A stretch of DNA of 64,000 nucleotides from Vallitalea guaymasensis (GTDB lineage: Bacteria > Bacillota > Clostridia > Lachnospirales > Vallitaleaceae). Position 1 is the first letter of the stretch; each line of letters starts with the position of its first letter. The translations under genes were made by a program, and so were the position numbers. Under the pieces are notes generated by a model, which was not told the DNA's origin, did not search any database, and worked only from the letters and a program-made list of their open reading frames with translations. Shown here one piece after another: positions 27,062 through 36,053 of the stretch. The stretch spans positions 4,774,001 through 4,838,000 of the forward strand of contig NZ_CP058561.1 in assembly GCF_018141425.1 (NCBI RefSeq), written 5' to 3'.

Positions 27062-27907
27062 TTATGTTCTCTTAGCTTTTATAGCTTCAAGTATAGAATA
27101 AGGGATTTCTAGATTGCCTCTTCCCACACCAAGATCGATATTTGGCTTATTGCTTCCGTGAAAATCAGAACCTCCAGAGATTACAAGACCATATTTATCT
27201 GCGAAGTCTTTCAAATATTTTTCTTCAGATTTATTGTATAGAGAATAAAGTCCTTCAATTCCTAACAAACCTATTTTTGATAACTCACTAATAAGATTAT
27301 CTAATTGTCTTAAATCCATATTGTATAGAGTTGGATGTGCTAGAATGGGTACACCACCACAGGATAAGACAAGTTCTATAGCCATTTCTGGAGTAACTTT
27401 TTCTCTTGGTACATAGCAAGGGCTATCATTGCCTATATATTTGTTAAAGGCTTCTCTCATAGATGAAACATAGCCTTTATTAAGCATAGCCTTAGCAAAA
27501 TGAGCTCTTGTATAAACATCGGAGTTAGATGTTGCCAAAACATCTTCTAGGGAAATGTCTATTCCATGATCATTAAGTTTTTCTATCATTTTGATATTCC
27601 GTGATTCTCTAGCATCCACTATTTCATTTAATCCATTTACAAATGTTTTATCGTTTTCATCAATATATAAACCCAAAAGGTGTATTTCAGTATCATTATA
27701 TCTTGTTGAAAATTCAATACCGCTAACTATCTCTACATTATATATTTTACCGCATTTCTTAGCTTCTTTAATTCCAGAGATACAGTCATGGTCAGTTATA
27801 GCAATAGCAGCTATATTTTTTTTTGAAGCATATTCTACTAATTCACAGGGCTCATAAGTTCCATCAGAAGCAGTCGTATGAATATGTAGATCTATAAGTT
27901 TTTTCAA
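27062..27907 (-). CDS. PHP domain metal-dependent phosphoesterase
   Basis: This 281-residue protein has the polymerase-and-histidinol-phosphatase motifs: DLHIHTTASDGT (motif I), AITDHDCISG (II), SGIEFS, ILAHPTLYN (III) and ISGGSDFHG (IV). It resembles the RNase AM/3',5'-nucleoside bisphosphate phosphatase (YciV/TrpH) group, which cleaves nucleotide phosphoesters with divalent metals. The start is a TTG after GGAAGGA, giving MKKLIDLHIHTTAS. It is inserted in opposite orientation within the tgt-aspS gene run. Confidence 0.92.
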   Translation of the reverse strand: MKKLIDLHIHTTASDGTYEPCELVEYASKKNIAAIAITDHDCISGIKEAKKCGKIYNVEIVSGIEFSTRYNDTEIHLLGLYIDENDKTFVNGLNEIVDARESRNIKMIEKLNDHGIDISLEDVLATSNSDVYTRAHFAKAMLNKGYVSSMREAFNKYIGNDSPCYVPREKVTPEMAIELVLSCGGVPILAHPTLYNMDLRQLDNLISELSKIGLLGIEGLYSLYNKSEEKYLKDFADKYGLVISGGSDFHGSNKPNIDLGVGRGNLEIPYSILEAIKAKRT

Positions 27908-28048
27908 ATAAAATCAGTCCTTCCTACATAATATATATATGTGCAATAAATAATACGATTATTTACAAACCACAATTTAAATAAAAGCATGGCATATTTT
28001 AAATTATAGCACAGTATAATATTATATGGAACAATAAGGGGGAGGATT

Positions 28049-28444
28049 ATGGGCAGAACATCTCGAATTTCAAAGAAACCAGACATTAACACGCAAAAAA
28101 TAATAGTGAACGTGCTTAAAGCTATTATGATTGGATACATAATTACTATTTTATGTGTACTTCTTCTTTCATTCATCGTATATAAGTATGATTTGAGTAA
28201 TAGTCAGATTAATATTGGAAGAGTCATTATTATAATATTGGCAACTATTATTATGGGCTTACTAATAGGAAGAAGCATAGGTAAAAATAAATGGATGTAT
28301 GGCGCTATAGCCGGAGTTATTTATTTTGTGATATTTGTCATAGCATCTATTATAATCAACAAGAATAGTGGAATTTCTGGAGGTGCAATAAGTTTATTCT
28401 TCATGTGTGTAGGTGGCAGTACATTAGGAGGAATGCTAGGATAA
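28049..28444 (+). CDS. TIGR04086 family membrane protein
   Basis: The 131-residue protein has four membrane segments after a basic N-terminus (MGRTSRISKKPD). Small four-helix proteins of the TIGR04086 family commonly sit just before the SCIFF peptide gene in Clostridia, as here (SCIFF at 28540). A possible role in export or processing of the modified peptide is contextual inference. GGGGAGG precedes the ATG. Confidence 0.85.
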   Translation: MGRTSRISKKPDINTQKIIVNVLKAIMIGYIITILCVLLLSFIVYKYDLSNSQINIGRVIIIILATIIMGLLIGRSIGKNKWMYGAIAGVIYFVIFVIASIIINKNSGISGGAISLFFMCVGGSTLGGMLG

Positions 28445-28539
28445 GTTACAAGTTACTTTAAAATCTACTTTTAAAAGTGACAATCTTGTGATATAATGTT
28501 TTAAGTTAAAGTAACAGGTGCTTAAAGGAGGAAAAAGCA

Positions 28540-28680
28540 ATGAAGCATATTAAAACATTAAACTCAGCTACTCTTAAAAAGAGTTTAAAAAATGGTGGAT
28601 GCGGCGAATGCCAAACATCATGCCAATCAGCATGTAAAACATCATGTACAGTTGGTAATCAAACTTGTGAAAACAAATAA
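28540..28680 (+). CDS. scfA: SCIFF: six-cysteine ribosomally made peptide precursor
   Basis: This 46-residue peptide starts MKHIKTLNSATLKKSLKNGG and has six cysteines at positions 21, 24, 28, 32, 36 and 43 (CGECQTSCQSACKTSCTVGN, then QTC), the SCIFF (six cysteines in forty-five) pattern that is almost universal in Clostridia. Its partner radical-SAM maturase, encoded next, forms a thioether bridge in it. The biological role of mature SCIFF is not established. AAAGGAGG lies eight bases before the ATG, and a TATAAT at 28492-28497 is a candidate -10 element. Confidence 0.97.
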   Translation: MKHIKTLNSATLKKSLKNGGCGECQTSCQSACKTSCTVGNQTCENK

Positions 28681-28694
28681 TTTATAAGTTTATT

Positions 28695-28718
28695 AAGCAG
28701 TGACGTTAGTCGCTGCTT
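28695..28718 (+). terminator. Hairpin between SCIFF and its maturase gene
   Basis: AAGCAGTGAC pairs with GTCGCTGCTT (one G-U) around GTTA, followed by ATATT rather than a full T-tract. It is placed to act as a weak terminator or 3' stabiliser, which would make much more precursor than enzyme. Confidence 0.6.
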
Positions 28719-28808
28719 ATATTAGGTTTGATGGATACTTTATTATCAAAGTATTTTATTAATTTAGCTGTATTACATATAGTTAAGCATAAGAAAGGAA
28801 GAATAACA

Positions 28809-30164
28809 GTGGTACATCAATATAAAATGGGCGATATGAACATCGTAGTAGATGTTTATAGCGGTGCAATTCATGTAGTTGATGATATTGTTTATGATGT
28901 AATAGAAAGTTATGAGAAGTTATCTAGTGAGGACTTATTAAACAAGCTTTCTTCAAAATATGATAAGGAAGTAATAATTGAATCAATTAATGAAGTAAAA
29001 GAACTTATTGATAAAGAATTACTTTTTACTGATGATACATACAAAGAAGCAATTATCAGCTTTAAAAAAAGAGAACCTGTTGTAAAAGCTTTGTGTTTGC
29101 ATATAGCACATGATTGTAACTTGTGTTGCAAGTATTGTTTTGCAGGTGAAGGTGAATATCATGGAGACCGTTCACTTATGACTAGTGAAATAGGTAAAAA
29201 ATCCATTGATTTTCTATTAGAGAATTCAGGTAATAGAAGAAACCTTGAAGTAGATTTCTTTGGTGGAGAACCATTGATGAATTTTGAAGTAGTAAAAGAC
29301 ATTGTGAAATATGCTAGATCTAGAGAAAAAGAATATAATAAGAACTTTAGATTTACAATAACTACTAATGGAATATTACTTGATGATGATGTAATGGAAT
29401 TTGTTAATGAAAACATGTATAATGTAGTACTTAGCATAGATGGTAGAAAAGAAGTAAATGATAGAATGAGATCATCCAAAAATGGCAAGGGTAGTTATGA
29501 TATCATAATGCCTAAGTTTGAGAAGATGGCTGAAAGTAGAAATCAAGAGAATTATTATGTAAGAGGAACTTTCACTCATTTTAATCTTGATTTTTCACAG
29601 GATGTATTACATCTAGCTGATAAAGGATTCAAACAAGTATCTATAGAACCTGTTGTAGCACCAGCGGATATGCCTTATGCTCTTAGGGAAGAGGATATAC
29701 CATATCTATGTGAACAATACGATATATTAGCAAAAGAAATGATTAAGAGAAAAGAAGAAGGTAGAGATTTTAATTTCTTCCACTTCATGATTGACTTATC
29801 ACAAGGACCATGTGTCATAAAGAGACTTTCAGGTTGCGGTTCAGGAACTGAATACCTGGCTGTTACACCATGGGGTGATTTGTACCCATGTCATCAATTT
29901 GTAGGAATAGATGAATTCAAACTTGGAACAGTTGATGAAGGAATAACTAATCTGGAAAGACGTAAAGAATTCAAAGAATGTTGTGTATATTCAAAAGATA
30001 AATGTCAAAATTGTTGGGCAAAATTCTATTGTAGTGGTGGATGTACAGCTAATGCATATCAATTCCACGGTAATATATATGATACATATGAAATAGGCTG
30101 TGAGCTTGAGAAAAAACGAGTTGAATGTGCTATTTATATGAAAGCAAAAGAAATGATGGAATAA
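28809..30164 (+). CDS. scfB: Radical SAM thioether maturase of SCIFF peptide
   Basis: The protein (about 451 residues) has an N-terminal RiPP recognition region (VVHQYKMGDMNIVVDVYSGAIHVVDDIVYDVI), the radical-SAM cluster motif CNLCCKYC and the GGEP-type FFGGEPLMNF. It ends in a SPASM domain with cysteines in GPCVIKRLSGCGSG, YPCHQF and CQNCWAKFYCSGGCTAN, which hold two auxiliary iron-sulfur clusters. It crosslinks Cys to Thr in SCIFF. The start is taken as GTG 28809, nine bases after GAAAGGA, which gives the family N-terminus; an in-frame ATG at 28728 would add 27 residues and has no ribosome site. Confidence 0.95.
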   Translation: MVHQYKMGDMNIVVDVYSGAIHVVDDIVYDVIESYEKLSSEDLLNKLSSKYDKEVIIESINEVKELIDKELLFTDDTYKEAIISFKKREPVVKALCLHIAHDCNLCCKYCFAGEGEYHGDRSLMTSEIGKKSIDFLLENSGNRRNLEVDFFGGEPLMNFEVVKDIVKYARSREKEYNKNFRFTITTNGILLDDDVMEFVNENMYNVVLSIDGRKEVNDRMRSSKNGKGSYDIIMPKFEKMAESRNQENYYVRGTFTHFNLDFSQDVLHLADKGFKQVSIEPVVAPADMPYALREEDIPYLCEQYDILAKEMIKRKEEGRDFNFFHFMIDLSQGPCVIKRLSGCGSGTEYLAVTPWGDLYPCHQFVGIDEFKLGTVDEGITNLERRKEFKECCVYSKDKCQNCWAKFYCSGGCTANAYQFHGNIYDTYEIGCELEKKRVECAIYMKAKEMME

Positions 30165-30222
30165 TACATTATATAAATTATCTTGACTAATTTTAAGATA
30201 ATATTTATAATTTAACGTAGTA

Positions 30223-30279
30223 TGTAAGTTATAATATATATGAATAGAAGGTCTGATATTTATTTAAGTATAACTTACA
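30223..30279. promoter_or_regulatory. 11-bp inverted repeat pair upstream of secDF
   Basis: TGTAAGTTATA (30223-30233) and TATAACTTACA (30269-30279) are perfect inverted repeats 35 bases apart, about 100 bases before the secDF start. It may be a paired operator or a long hairpin. No T-tract follows. Confidence 0.45.
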
Positions 30280-30379
30280 AAATAATTAATATATATTGAC
30301 ATCTATAGAATATATTGTAGATTCAATATAAAAAATTAGAAATTAAATATGATAATGTACAAAGGAGGATATTGTTGCA

Positions 30380-32533
30380 ATGAAGGGGAAAAAAATTATT
30401 ACCCTATTGCTTTTAGTTGTTATAATCGCATGTTCTGTATTTGTAGCAGTTAAAGGAGTAGGAAAAGATGAAATCGGTGGAGCAAACAATGTAAAATTAG
30501 GTCTTGACTTAGCTGGTGGTGTTAGTATAACATACACTACTGTCAAAGATAAACCAACTGACAAAGAACTAGATGACACAGTCTTTAAAATCAGAAAAAG
30601 AATAGATGGAATGGGTTATACGGAAGGACAAGTCTACAGAGAAGGTTCTGACCGTGTAAATGTGGATATTCCTAATGCAACAAATGCAGAAGAAGTATTA
30701 GAAGAACTTGGTAAACCAGGTAAACTAGAATTCATTGATCCAGAAGGAAATGTAGTATTAACTGGACAAGATGTTAAGAATGCTACTGCAAAAATGGTAT
30801 CAGGAGAAATTGACCCATATATTATCTCACTTGAACTTAATGAAAGTGGAAAAGATAAATTCTATGAAGCTACTAAAAAGTTTGTAGGTCAAAGAATAGC
30901 CATTGCTTATAATGGTGAAAACATAATGGAACCTATAGTTAATGATCCAATCAAAGATGGTAACGCTTCTATCAGTAATATGGGAAGTATGGAAAGAGCG
31001 GAAGCAATGGCATCTAATATACGTATCGGTGCACTTCCTCTAGAACTTGAAGAATTAAGATCAAATGTAGTAGGAGCAACACTTGGTGAAGAAGCAGTTA
31101 ATACAAGTGTAAAAGCTGGTATTATCGGTCTTGCTTTAATATTATTATTTATGATAATATTCTATAGAATACCTGGACTTGCTGCTGACATAGCATTAGT
31201 ATTCTATTCTTCATTAGTAATTATCATATTAAGCATATTCAAGATTACATTAACATTACCTGGTATTGCAGGTATCATATTATCGATCGGTATGGCTGTA
31301 GATGCCAATATAATTATATTCTCAAGGATAAAGGAAGAATTAGCACTTGAGAAAACACTTAGAGCTTCACTGAAAGCTGGATTTAAAAAAGCTACATCAG
31401 CTATTTTAGATGGTAATATAACAACATTAATAGCATCAGCTATCCTATATCTAATGGGAACTGGACCAATCAAAGGTTTCGCTCAAACTCTTGCAATTGG
31501 TATTATTGTTTCTATGTTTACAGCTCTAGTAATTACTAGACTTATCCTAGGAGCTTTTGCTGGATTAGGAATCAAGAATAAAAAATTATACGGTATTGCT
31601 CAAAAAACAAGAGCTATCAAAGTTGTTGCAAAGAGAAAAGTTTGGTTTAGTATCTCAATTGTTATTATAGTTATAGGACTTCTTGCAATGCCAATATATA
31701 ATGCTTCAAAGGGTACTCCTCTTAATTATGATATAGAATTTAGTGGTGGTTCTACAACTCTTGTTAACATAGGAAAAACAATGAGTAAAGCTGAAATGGA
31801 TAGTGAGTTGACACCAATAGTTGTTGAAGCGACTAATGATAACAGTCCTCAATTCCAGGCAGTTATAGATAAGAAACAAGTCATTATCAAAACTAGTAAA
31901 TTAGATAATGAATCAAGAACTAAATTACAAGAAAAATTGATTGAGAAATACGGTATAACTTCTGAAGATATTGAAAGTGAAAGTATAAGTCCAACAATCA
32001 GTAATGAGATGCGTAAGAGCGCTATGCTATCTATAATATTAGCTGCTATCTGTATGTTGATATATATAACATTAAGATTCAAAGATTATAGATTCGGTGT
32101 TAGTGCGGTTGTTGCATTAATTCATGACGTATTTATTGTATTAGCAGTATATTCATTATTCAGAGTACCTATCAATAATTCATTCATTGCTGCAATGTTA
32201 ACGATTGTTGGTTACTCAATCAATGATACAATAGTTTTATTTGACCGTGTTCGTGAAAATCAAAAATATATGAAACGTGGAGATTTCAAAGGTGTTGTTG
32301 ATACATCTATAAGTCAAACAATGTCACGTTCAATAAATACATCACTTACAACTTTCCTTATGGTTGCGATACTATATGTAATTGGTGTTGCTTCGATTAG
32401 AGAATTTGCTCTACCATTAATGGTAGGTATCCTTTCAGGAACATATTCTTCTATATTTATTGCAAGTCCATTATGGTATGTATTTAAAAGAAAAGAAGAA
32501 AAGAAAATTCAACAGGCACATCAACAAAGATAA
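30380..32533 (+). CDS. secDF: Protein translocase subunit SecDF (fused)
   Basis: The 717-residue protein fuses SecD (about 1-400) and SecF (about 415-705), each with six membrane segments and a large external domain. SecD motifs include KLGLDLAGGVSITY, RIGALPLELEEL, GATLGEEAVNTSVKAGIIGL and GMAVDANIIIFSRIKEEL; the SecF half includes YDIEFSGGSTTLV and TIVGYSINDTIVLFDRVREN. It uses the proton or sodium gradient to pull proteins through SecYEG. In many Clostridia secD and secF are separate, whereas here the single frame is continuous. AAAGGAGGAT lies nine bases before the ATG. A terminator follows. Confidence 0.96.
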   Translation: MKGKKIITLLLLVVIIACSVFVAVKGVGKDEIGGANNVKLGLDLAGGVSITYTTVKDKPTDKELDDTVFKIRKRIDGMGYTEGQVYREGSDRVNVDIPNATNAEEVLEELGKPGKLEFIDPEGNVVLTGQDVKNATAKMVSGEIDPYIISLELNESGKDKFYEATKKFVGQRIAIAYNGENIMEPIVNDPIKDGNASISNMGSMERAEAMASNIRIGALPLELEELRSNVVGATLGEEAVNTSVKAGIIGLALILLFMIIFYRIPGLAADIALVFYSSLVIIILSIFKITLTLPGIAGIILSIGMAVDANIIIFSRIKEELALEKTLRASLKAGFKKATSAILDGNITTLIASAILYLMGTGPIKGFAQTLAIGIIVSMFTALVITRLILGAFAGLGIKNKKLYGIAQKTRAIKVVAKRKVWFSISIVIIVIGLLAMPIYNASKGTPLNYDIEFSGGSTTLVNIGKTMSKAEMDSELTPIVVEATNDNSPQFQAVIDKKQVIIKTSKLDNESRTKLQEKLIEKYGITSEDIESESISPTISNEMRKSAMLSIILAAICMLIYITLRFKDYRFGVSAVVALIHDVFIVLAVYSLFRVPINNSFIAAMLTIVGYSINDTIVLFDRVRENQKYMKRGDFKGVVDTSISQTMSRSINTSLTTFLMVAILYVIGVASIREFALPLMVGILSGTYSSIFIASPLWYVFKRKEEKKIQQAHQQR

Positions 32534-32543
32534 TTGAACTTAC

Positions 32544-32578
32544 ATCCCTCTAGCAAATCTTTGCTAGGGGGATTTTTT
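32544..32578 (+). terminator. Rho-independent terminator between secDF and recJ
   Basis: ATCCCTCTAGCAAA (32544-32557) pairs with TTTGCTAGGGGGAT (32560-32573) with one G-U pair, followed by a T-run ending at 32578. The recJ ribosome site GGAGG begins at the next base, 32579, so read-through or a promoter within secDF must supply recJ transcripts. Confidence 0.9.
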
Positions 32579-32591
32579 GGAGGTTGTTTAT

Positions 32592-34667
32592 TTGGAACCA
32601 AAATACATCTGGAACTTAAAACAGAAAAACGAAAAACTTGTAGATGAATTATCTGAAAAATACAAGCTGTCTACTATAATGGCAACTATATTAGCTAACC
32701 GTAATATTGTAGTAGAAAAAGATATTGTCAGGTTTCTTAATGCAGATAAAGACAAATTCTATGATCCATACTTAATGAAAGATATGGACAAAGCTGTAGA
32801 ACGTATCATTACAGCAATAGATAAGAATGAGAAAATAACTATATATGGAGATTATGATGTGGATGGTATCACAAGTACATCTGTTCTATATATGTATCTA
32901 AAAGAAAATGGCGCAGAGGTTGATTACTATATACCTAATAGATTAGAAGAAGGATATGGGGTTAATGATGATGCTGTAAAAAGTATACATCAAGGTGGCA
33001 CAAAGTTGATTATTACTGTTGATACAGGTATTACAGCCATATTACAAGTAGATTTAGCTAATTCATTAGGATTGGATATGGTAATAACAGACCACCATGA
33101 ATGTCAAGAAAGTATACCTGATGCCGTAGCTGTAATTGATCCCAAGCGAGAAGACTGCGGATATCCATTTGATATGTTAGCAGGTGTAGGTGTTGCTTTT
33201 AAAGTAATTCATGCATTATCAATAAAATTAGGTAATATAGATTCTATATGGAAATATTTAGATATTGTAGCTGTTGGTACAGTGGCTGATATAGTACCTT
33301 TAAAAGATGAAAATAGGATTATTACCAAGTTGGCTTTTAAAACCATGAAAGATACTTGGAATGTGGGTCTAAAAGCACTAATAAAAGTATCAGGAAATAA
33401 AAAAGATGATAAAATAACGGCTGGGATAATTGGATTCCGTATCGCTCCTAGATTAAATGCAGCTGGTAGACTTGGAGATGCCAAGAGAGGAATAGAATTA
33501 TTTATCACAGAAGATAAGAATAAAGCGGATGATATTGCTGAAAAACTCAACGAAGAAAATATTCTGCGTCAACAATTGGAGCAAGAGATATTTGATGAAG
33601 CTGTACATATAATCGAAGAAAATATTGACATGGATAATACTAAAATCATAGTGGCAGCATCAAGTAATTGGCATCATGGAGTAATTGGTATTGTGGCTTC
33701 TAGAATTACTGAGAAGTATTATAGACCAAGTATACTGTTAAGTATTGAAGATGGGGTAGCTACTGGTTCAGCAAGGAGTGTAGATGGGTTTAGCATATTT
33801 GAGGCTTTATGTTCTACCAAAGAGCTTTTTATGAAGTTTGGAGGACATGAGATGGCAGCTGGTATGTCATTGAAAGAAGAGAATATTGATAGACTTAGAG
33901 AAATTCTCAATGAATATGCCGAAAATACTATGGAATCTGACACACTAATACCAAAATTAACTGCTGATATGGAAATAGATATAAAAGATATCAGCATACC
34001 TCTTATAGAAGAAATTATTAAGTTGGAACCTTATGGTGTAGGAAATCCTGAACCCAAATTCATATGTAAAGGGAAAGTTAATGATGTTAGAAAAATAGGT
34101 AAAGAGAGTAACCATCTGAAGATGAGAGTAGATTATAACAAGAATTATTTGGATGGAATAGGATTCGGGATGGCACAGTACTATGATTATATTAATGTGA
34201 CCCATGATATATCATTGTTAGGAACGTTGAATATAAATGAATGGAACGGTACTAAAAAACCTCAAATCATGTTGAAGGATATTAATCCTAATAATGAGTT
34301 TGTAGAATCATTAAAAAGGTATTATGATGAATTCAATAACATTAAAAATGCAAATTTTGATGGAAAAACTAAAGGATATCTTCAAGATGAACAAGTAATT
34401 CCTACTAGAAAAGAGTTTGAAACTATATATAGAACCCTCTTGAATCTGGAAAAACAAATGAAAGAAACTATTATATTCACTAAATTAATGCAGCTGCTGG
34501 GTTTTGAACAACCAAATAAAATATTGACCTTATTGACTTGCCTAGAGGTATTTAGTGAACTTAGATTATTAGAATATAGAGTAGAGAATATGAATTTGAG
34601 TTTTAAATTGAATAAAGGCATCAGAGTCAAGTTAGATGAATCAAGTATATATAATAAAATAATTTAA
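32592..34667 (+). CDS. recJ: Single-stranded-DNA-specific exonuclease RecJ
   Basis: The protein (about 691 residues) has the DHH phosphoesterase motifs YGDYDVDGITSTSVLY, ITVDTGITA and VITDHHE, the DHHA1 motif SNWHHGVIGIVASRI with GGHEMAAGMS, then an OB-like domain and a C-terminal extension of about 130 residues. It degrades single-stranded DNA 5' to 3' in recombination and repair. The TTG at 32592, following GGAGG (32579-32583), gives MEPKYIWNLK and is preferred over the in-frame TTG at 32577, which lies in the preceding terminator. The C-terminal extension is longer than in E. coli RecJ. Confidence 0.94.
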   Translation: MEPKYIWNLKQKNEKLVDELSEKYKLSTIMATILANRNIVVEKDIVRFLNADKDKFYDPYLMKDMDKAVERIITAIDKNEKITIYGDYDVDGITSTSVLYMYLKENGAEVDYYIPNRLEEGYGVNDDAVKSIHQGGTKLIITVDTGITAILQVDLANSLGLDMVITDHHECQESIPDAVAVIDPKREDCGYPFDMLAGVGVAFKVIHALSIKLGNIDSIWKYLDIVAVGTVADIVPLKDENRIITKLAFKTMKDTWNVGLKALIKVSGNKKDDKITAGIIGFRIAPRLNAAGRLGDAKRGIELFITEDKNKADDIAEKLNEENILRQQLEQEIFDEAVHIIEENIDMDNTKIIVAASSNWHHGVIGIVASRITEKYYRPSILLSIEDGVATGSARSVDGFSIFEALCSTKELFMKFGGHEMAAGMSLKEENIDRLREILNEYAENTMESDTLIPKLTADMEIDIKDISIPLIEEIIKLEPYGVGNPEPKFICKGKVNDVRKIGKESNHLKMRVDYNKNYLDGIGFGMAQYYDYINVTHDISLLGTLNINEWNGTKKPQIMLKDINPNNEFVESLKRYYDEFNNIKNANFDGKTKGYLQDEQVIPTRKEFETIYRTLLNLEKQMKETIIFTKLMQLLGFEQPNKILTLLTCLEVFSELRLLEYRVENMNLSFKLNKGIRVKLDESSIYNKII

Positions 34668-34848
34668 AATGAAATATTACATATGTTCTTTAAATAATAT
34701 TATTGAAAAACATACATTATATGTGCTATATTGAATTAATGTCTTAATGATATGAAAAATAATAGATGTAATATTGAATATATTCAATAAACAAATTATA
34801 ATTAAAAGGATTATATCAAAATTTATATCTATTATTGGAGGTCTCTTA

Positions 34849-35016
34849 ATGGGAAGGTCTAAACGTAAATTAATTTGTGATTTAATAATAGTATTGGTTT
34901 GTTTAATAGTATTCATATATCTTTTTGGCTTTGAATGTTTAGTAGCTTTTATGCCTTTTGCTTGTGGTGCTTTTATAGTTATATTGTTCATTAAATTATT
35001 AGAGTTTTTTATGTAG
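34849..35016 (+). CDS. Small membrane protein (55 aa)
   Basis: The 55-residue product has a basic N-terminus (MGRSKRKL) and two hydrophobic segments (CDLIIVLVCLIVFIYLFGF and MPFACGAFIVILFIKLLEFF). GGAGG lies eight bases before the ATG at 34849; an in-frame upstream ATG at 34774 has no ribosome site. Nothing identifies its function. It lies between recJ and apt in a stretch otherwise without genes. Confidence 0.55.
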   Translation: MGRSKRKLICDLIIVLVCLIVFIYLFGFECLVAFMPFACGAFIVILFIKLLEFFM

Positions 35017-35252
35017 GAGATATATTTCTTAATAAAAACTTGAAAAAGCTTTGCTAGAAGCTATTAAATTTGGTATACTAATATTGTATGTTTAATTATG
35101 TTTGAAAAGCTATAAGTTAAACATATAAATTTGATAAATAAATATCCTTTTAAGGCACTACTATTTTTAAAAGTAATTAATGATATACATTATTTTATAT
35201 TATTATAGTCTAATTAATTCCTTATAGGGTATATGAAAAGGAGTAAGGAAGT

Positions 35253-35765
35253 ATGGATCTTAAAACTCTTATAAGAGAAGTACCTGATTTCCCAAAAGAA
35301 GGTATTTTATTTTATGACATTACTACAATTTTACAAAATCCAGAAGGATTAAAGGCTTCTATCGATCAGATACAAGTTAAATTGGAAGGTATTGAATTCG
35401 ATTACATAGTTGGACCAGAATCACGAGGCTTTATTTTTGGTGTACCAGTAGCTTATAATACGGGTAAAGGATTTTTACCTATCAGAAAAGCTGGTAAACT
35501 ACCATATAAAACAAAAAGCAAAGAATATGCTTTAGAATATGGTACTGCGACTATTGAGATGCATATTGATGCTATTAAACCAGGCGATAAAGTTGTAATT
35601 ATAGATGATTTATTAGCAACAGGTGGAACATCAAAAGCTACCGTAGAATTAATTGAAAGTTTAGGAGGAGAAGTTGTAAAGTTAGTATATTTAATCGAGC
35701 TTGACTTCCTAAAAGGCAGAGATAAATTAAAAAATTATGATGTAGATTCTATTATACATGGATAA
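35253..35765 (+). CDS. apt: Adenine phosphoribosyltransferase
   Basis: The 170-residue enzyme salvages adenine with PRPP to give AMP. It has the family start DLKTLIREVPDFPKEGILFYDITTIL, the adenine-binding PESRGFIFGVPVA block and the PRPP loop VVIIDDLLATGGTSKATVEL. It is followed directly by a strong terminator. The relA gene downstream belongs to the common recJ-apt-relA order of Clostridia. Confidence 0.97.
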   Translation: MDLKTLIREVPDFPKEGILFYDITTILQNPEGLKASIDQIQVKLEGIEFDYIVGPESRGFIFGVPVAYNTGKGFLPIRKAGKLPYKTKSKEYALEYGTATIEMHIDAIKPGDKVVIIDDLLATGGTSKATVELIESLGGEVVKLVYLIELDFLKGRDKLKNYDVDSIIHG

Positions 35766-35769
35766 AAAT

Positions 35770-35820
35770 AAGACCTTTACTTTGAATAAGTTAAAGTAAA
35801 GGTCTTATTTTTATTATTTT
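35770..35820 (+). terminator. Rho-independent terminator after apt
   Basis: AAGACCTTTACTTT (35770-35783) pairs perfectly with AAAGTAAAGGTCTT (35793-35806), followed by a T-rich run. Confidence 0.92.
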
Positions 35821-36053
35821 TTATCTCTTTTTCTCAATAGAACATTTATCCAGTAATAGCGTATAATACATACTAAATAATAATATATATTATTCTATAA
35901 ATTATTATGCTGAATAGATTAAAGTTTAGAGTGCAATAATTCTTGCATTTTGTAAGAAAAAAAACTATAATATATAGATATATTAGATTCATCAATAATT
36001 CAGTTTGAAAAACTAGAAATACTAAATAAAATGTAAATAGAAGCGGTGATGAA

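Noticed and set aside
35932-35947. TGCAATAATTCTTGCA before relA as a second metal-regulator box
   Set aside because: It resembles the box at 20788 only in the TGCA ends, has an even spacing rather than 7-1-7, and contains a mismatch; relA has no known link to zinc control.
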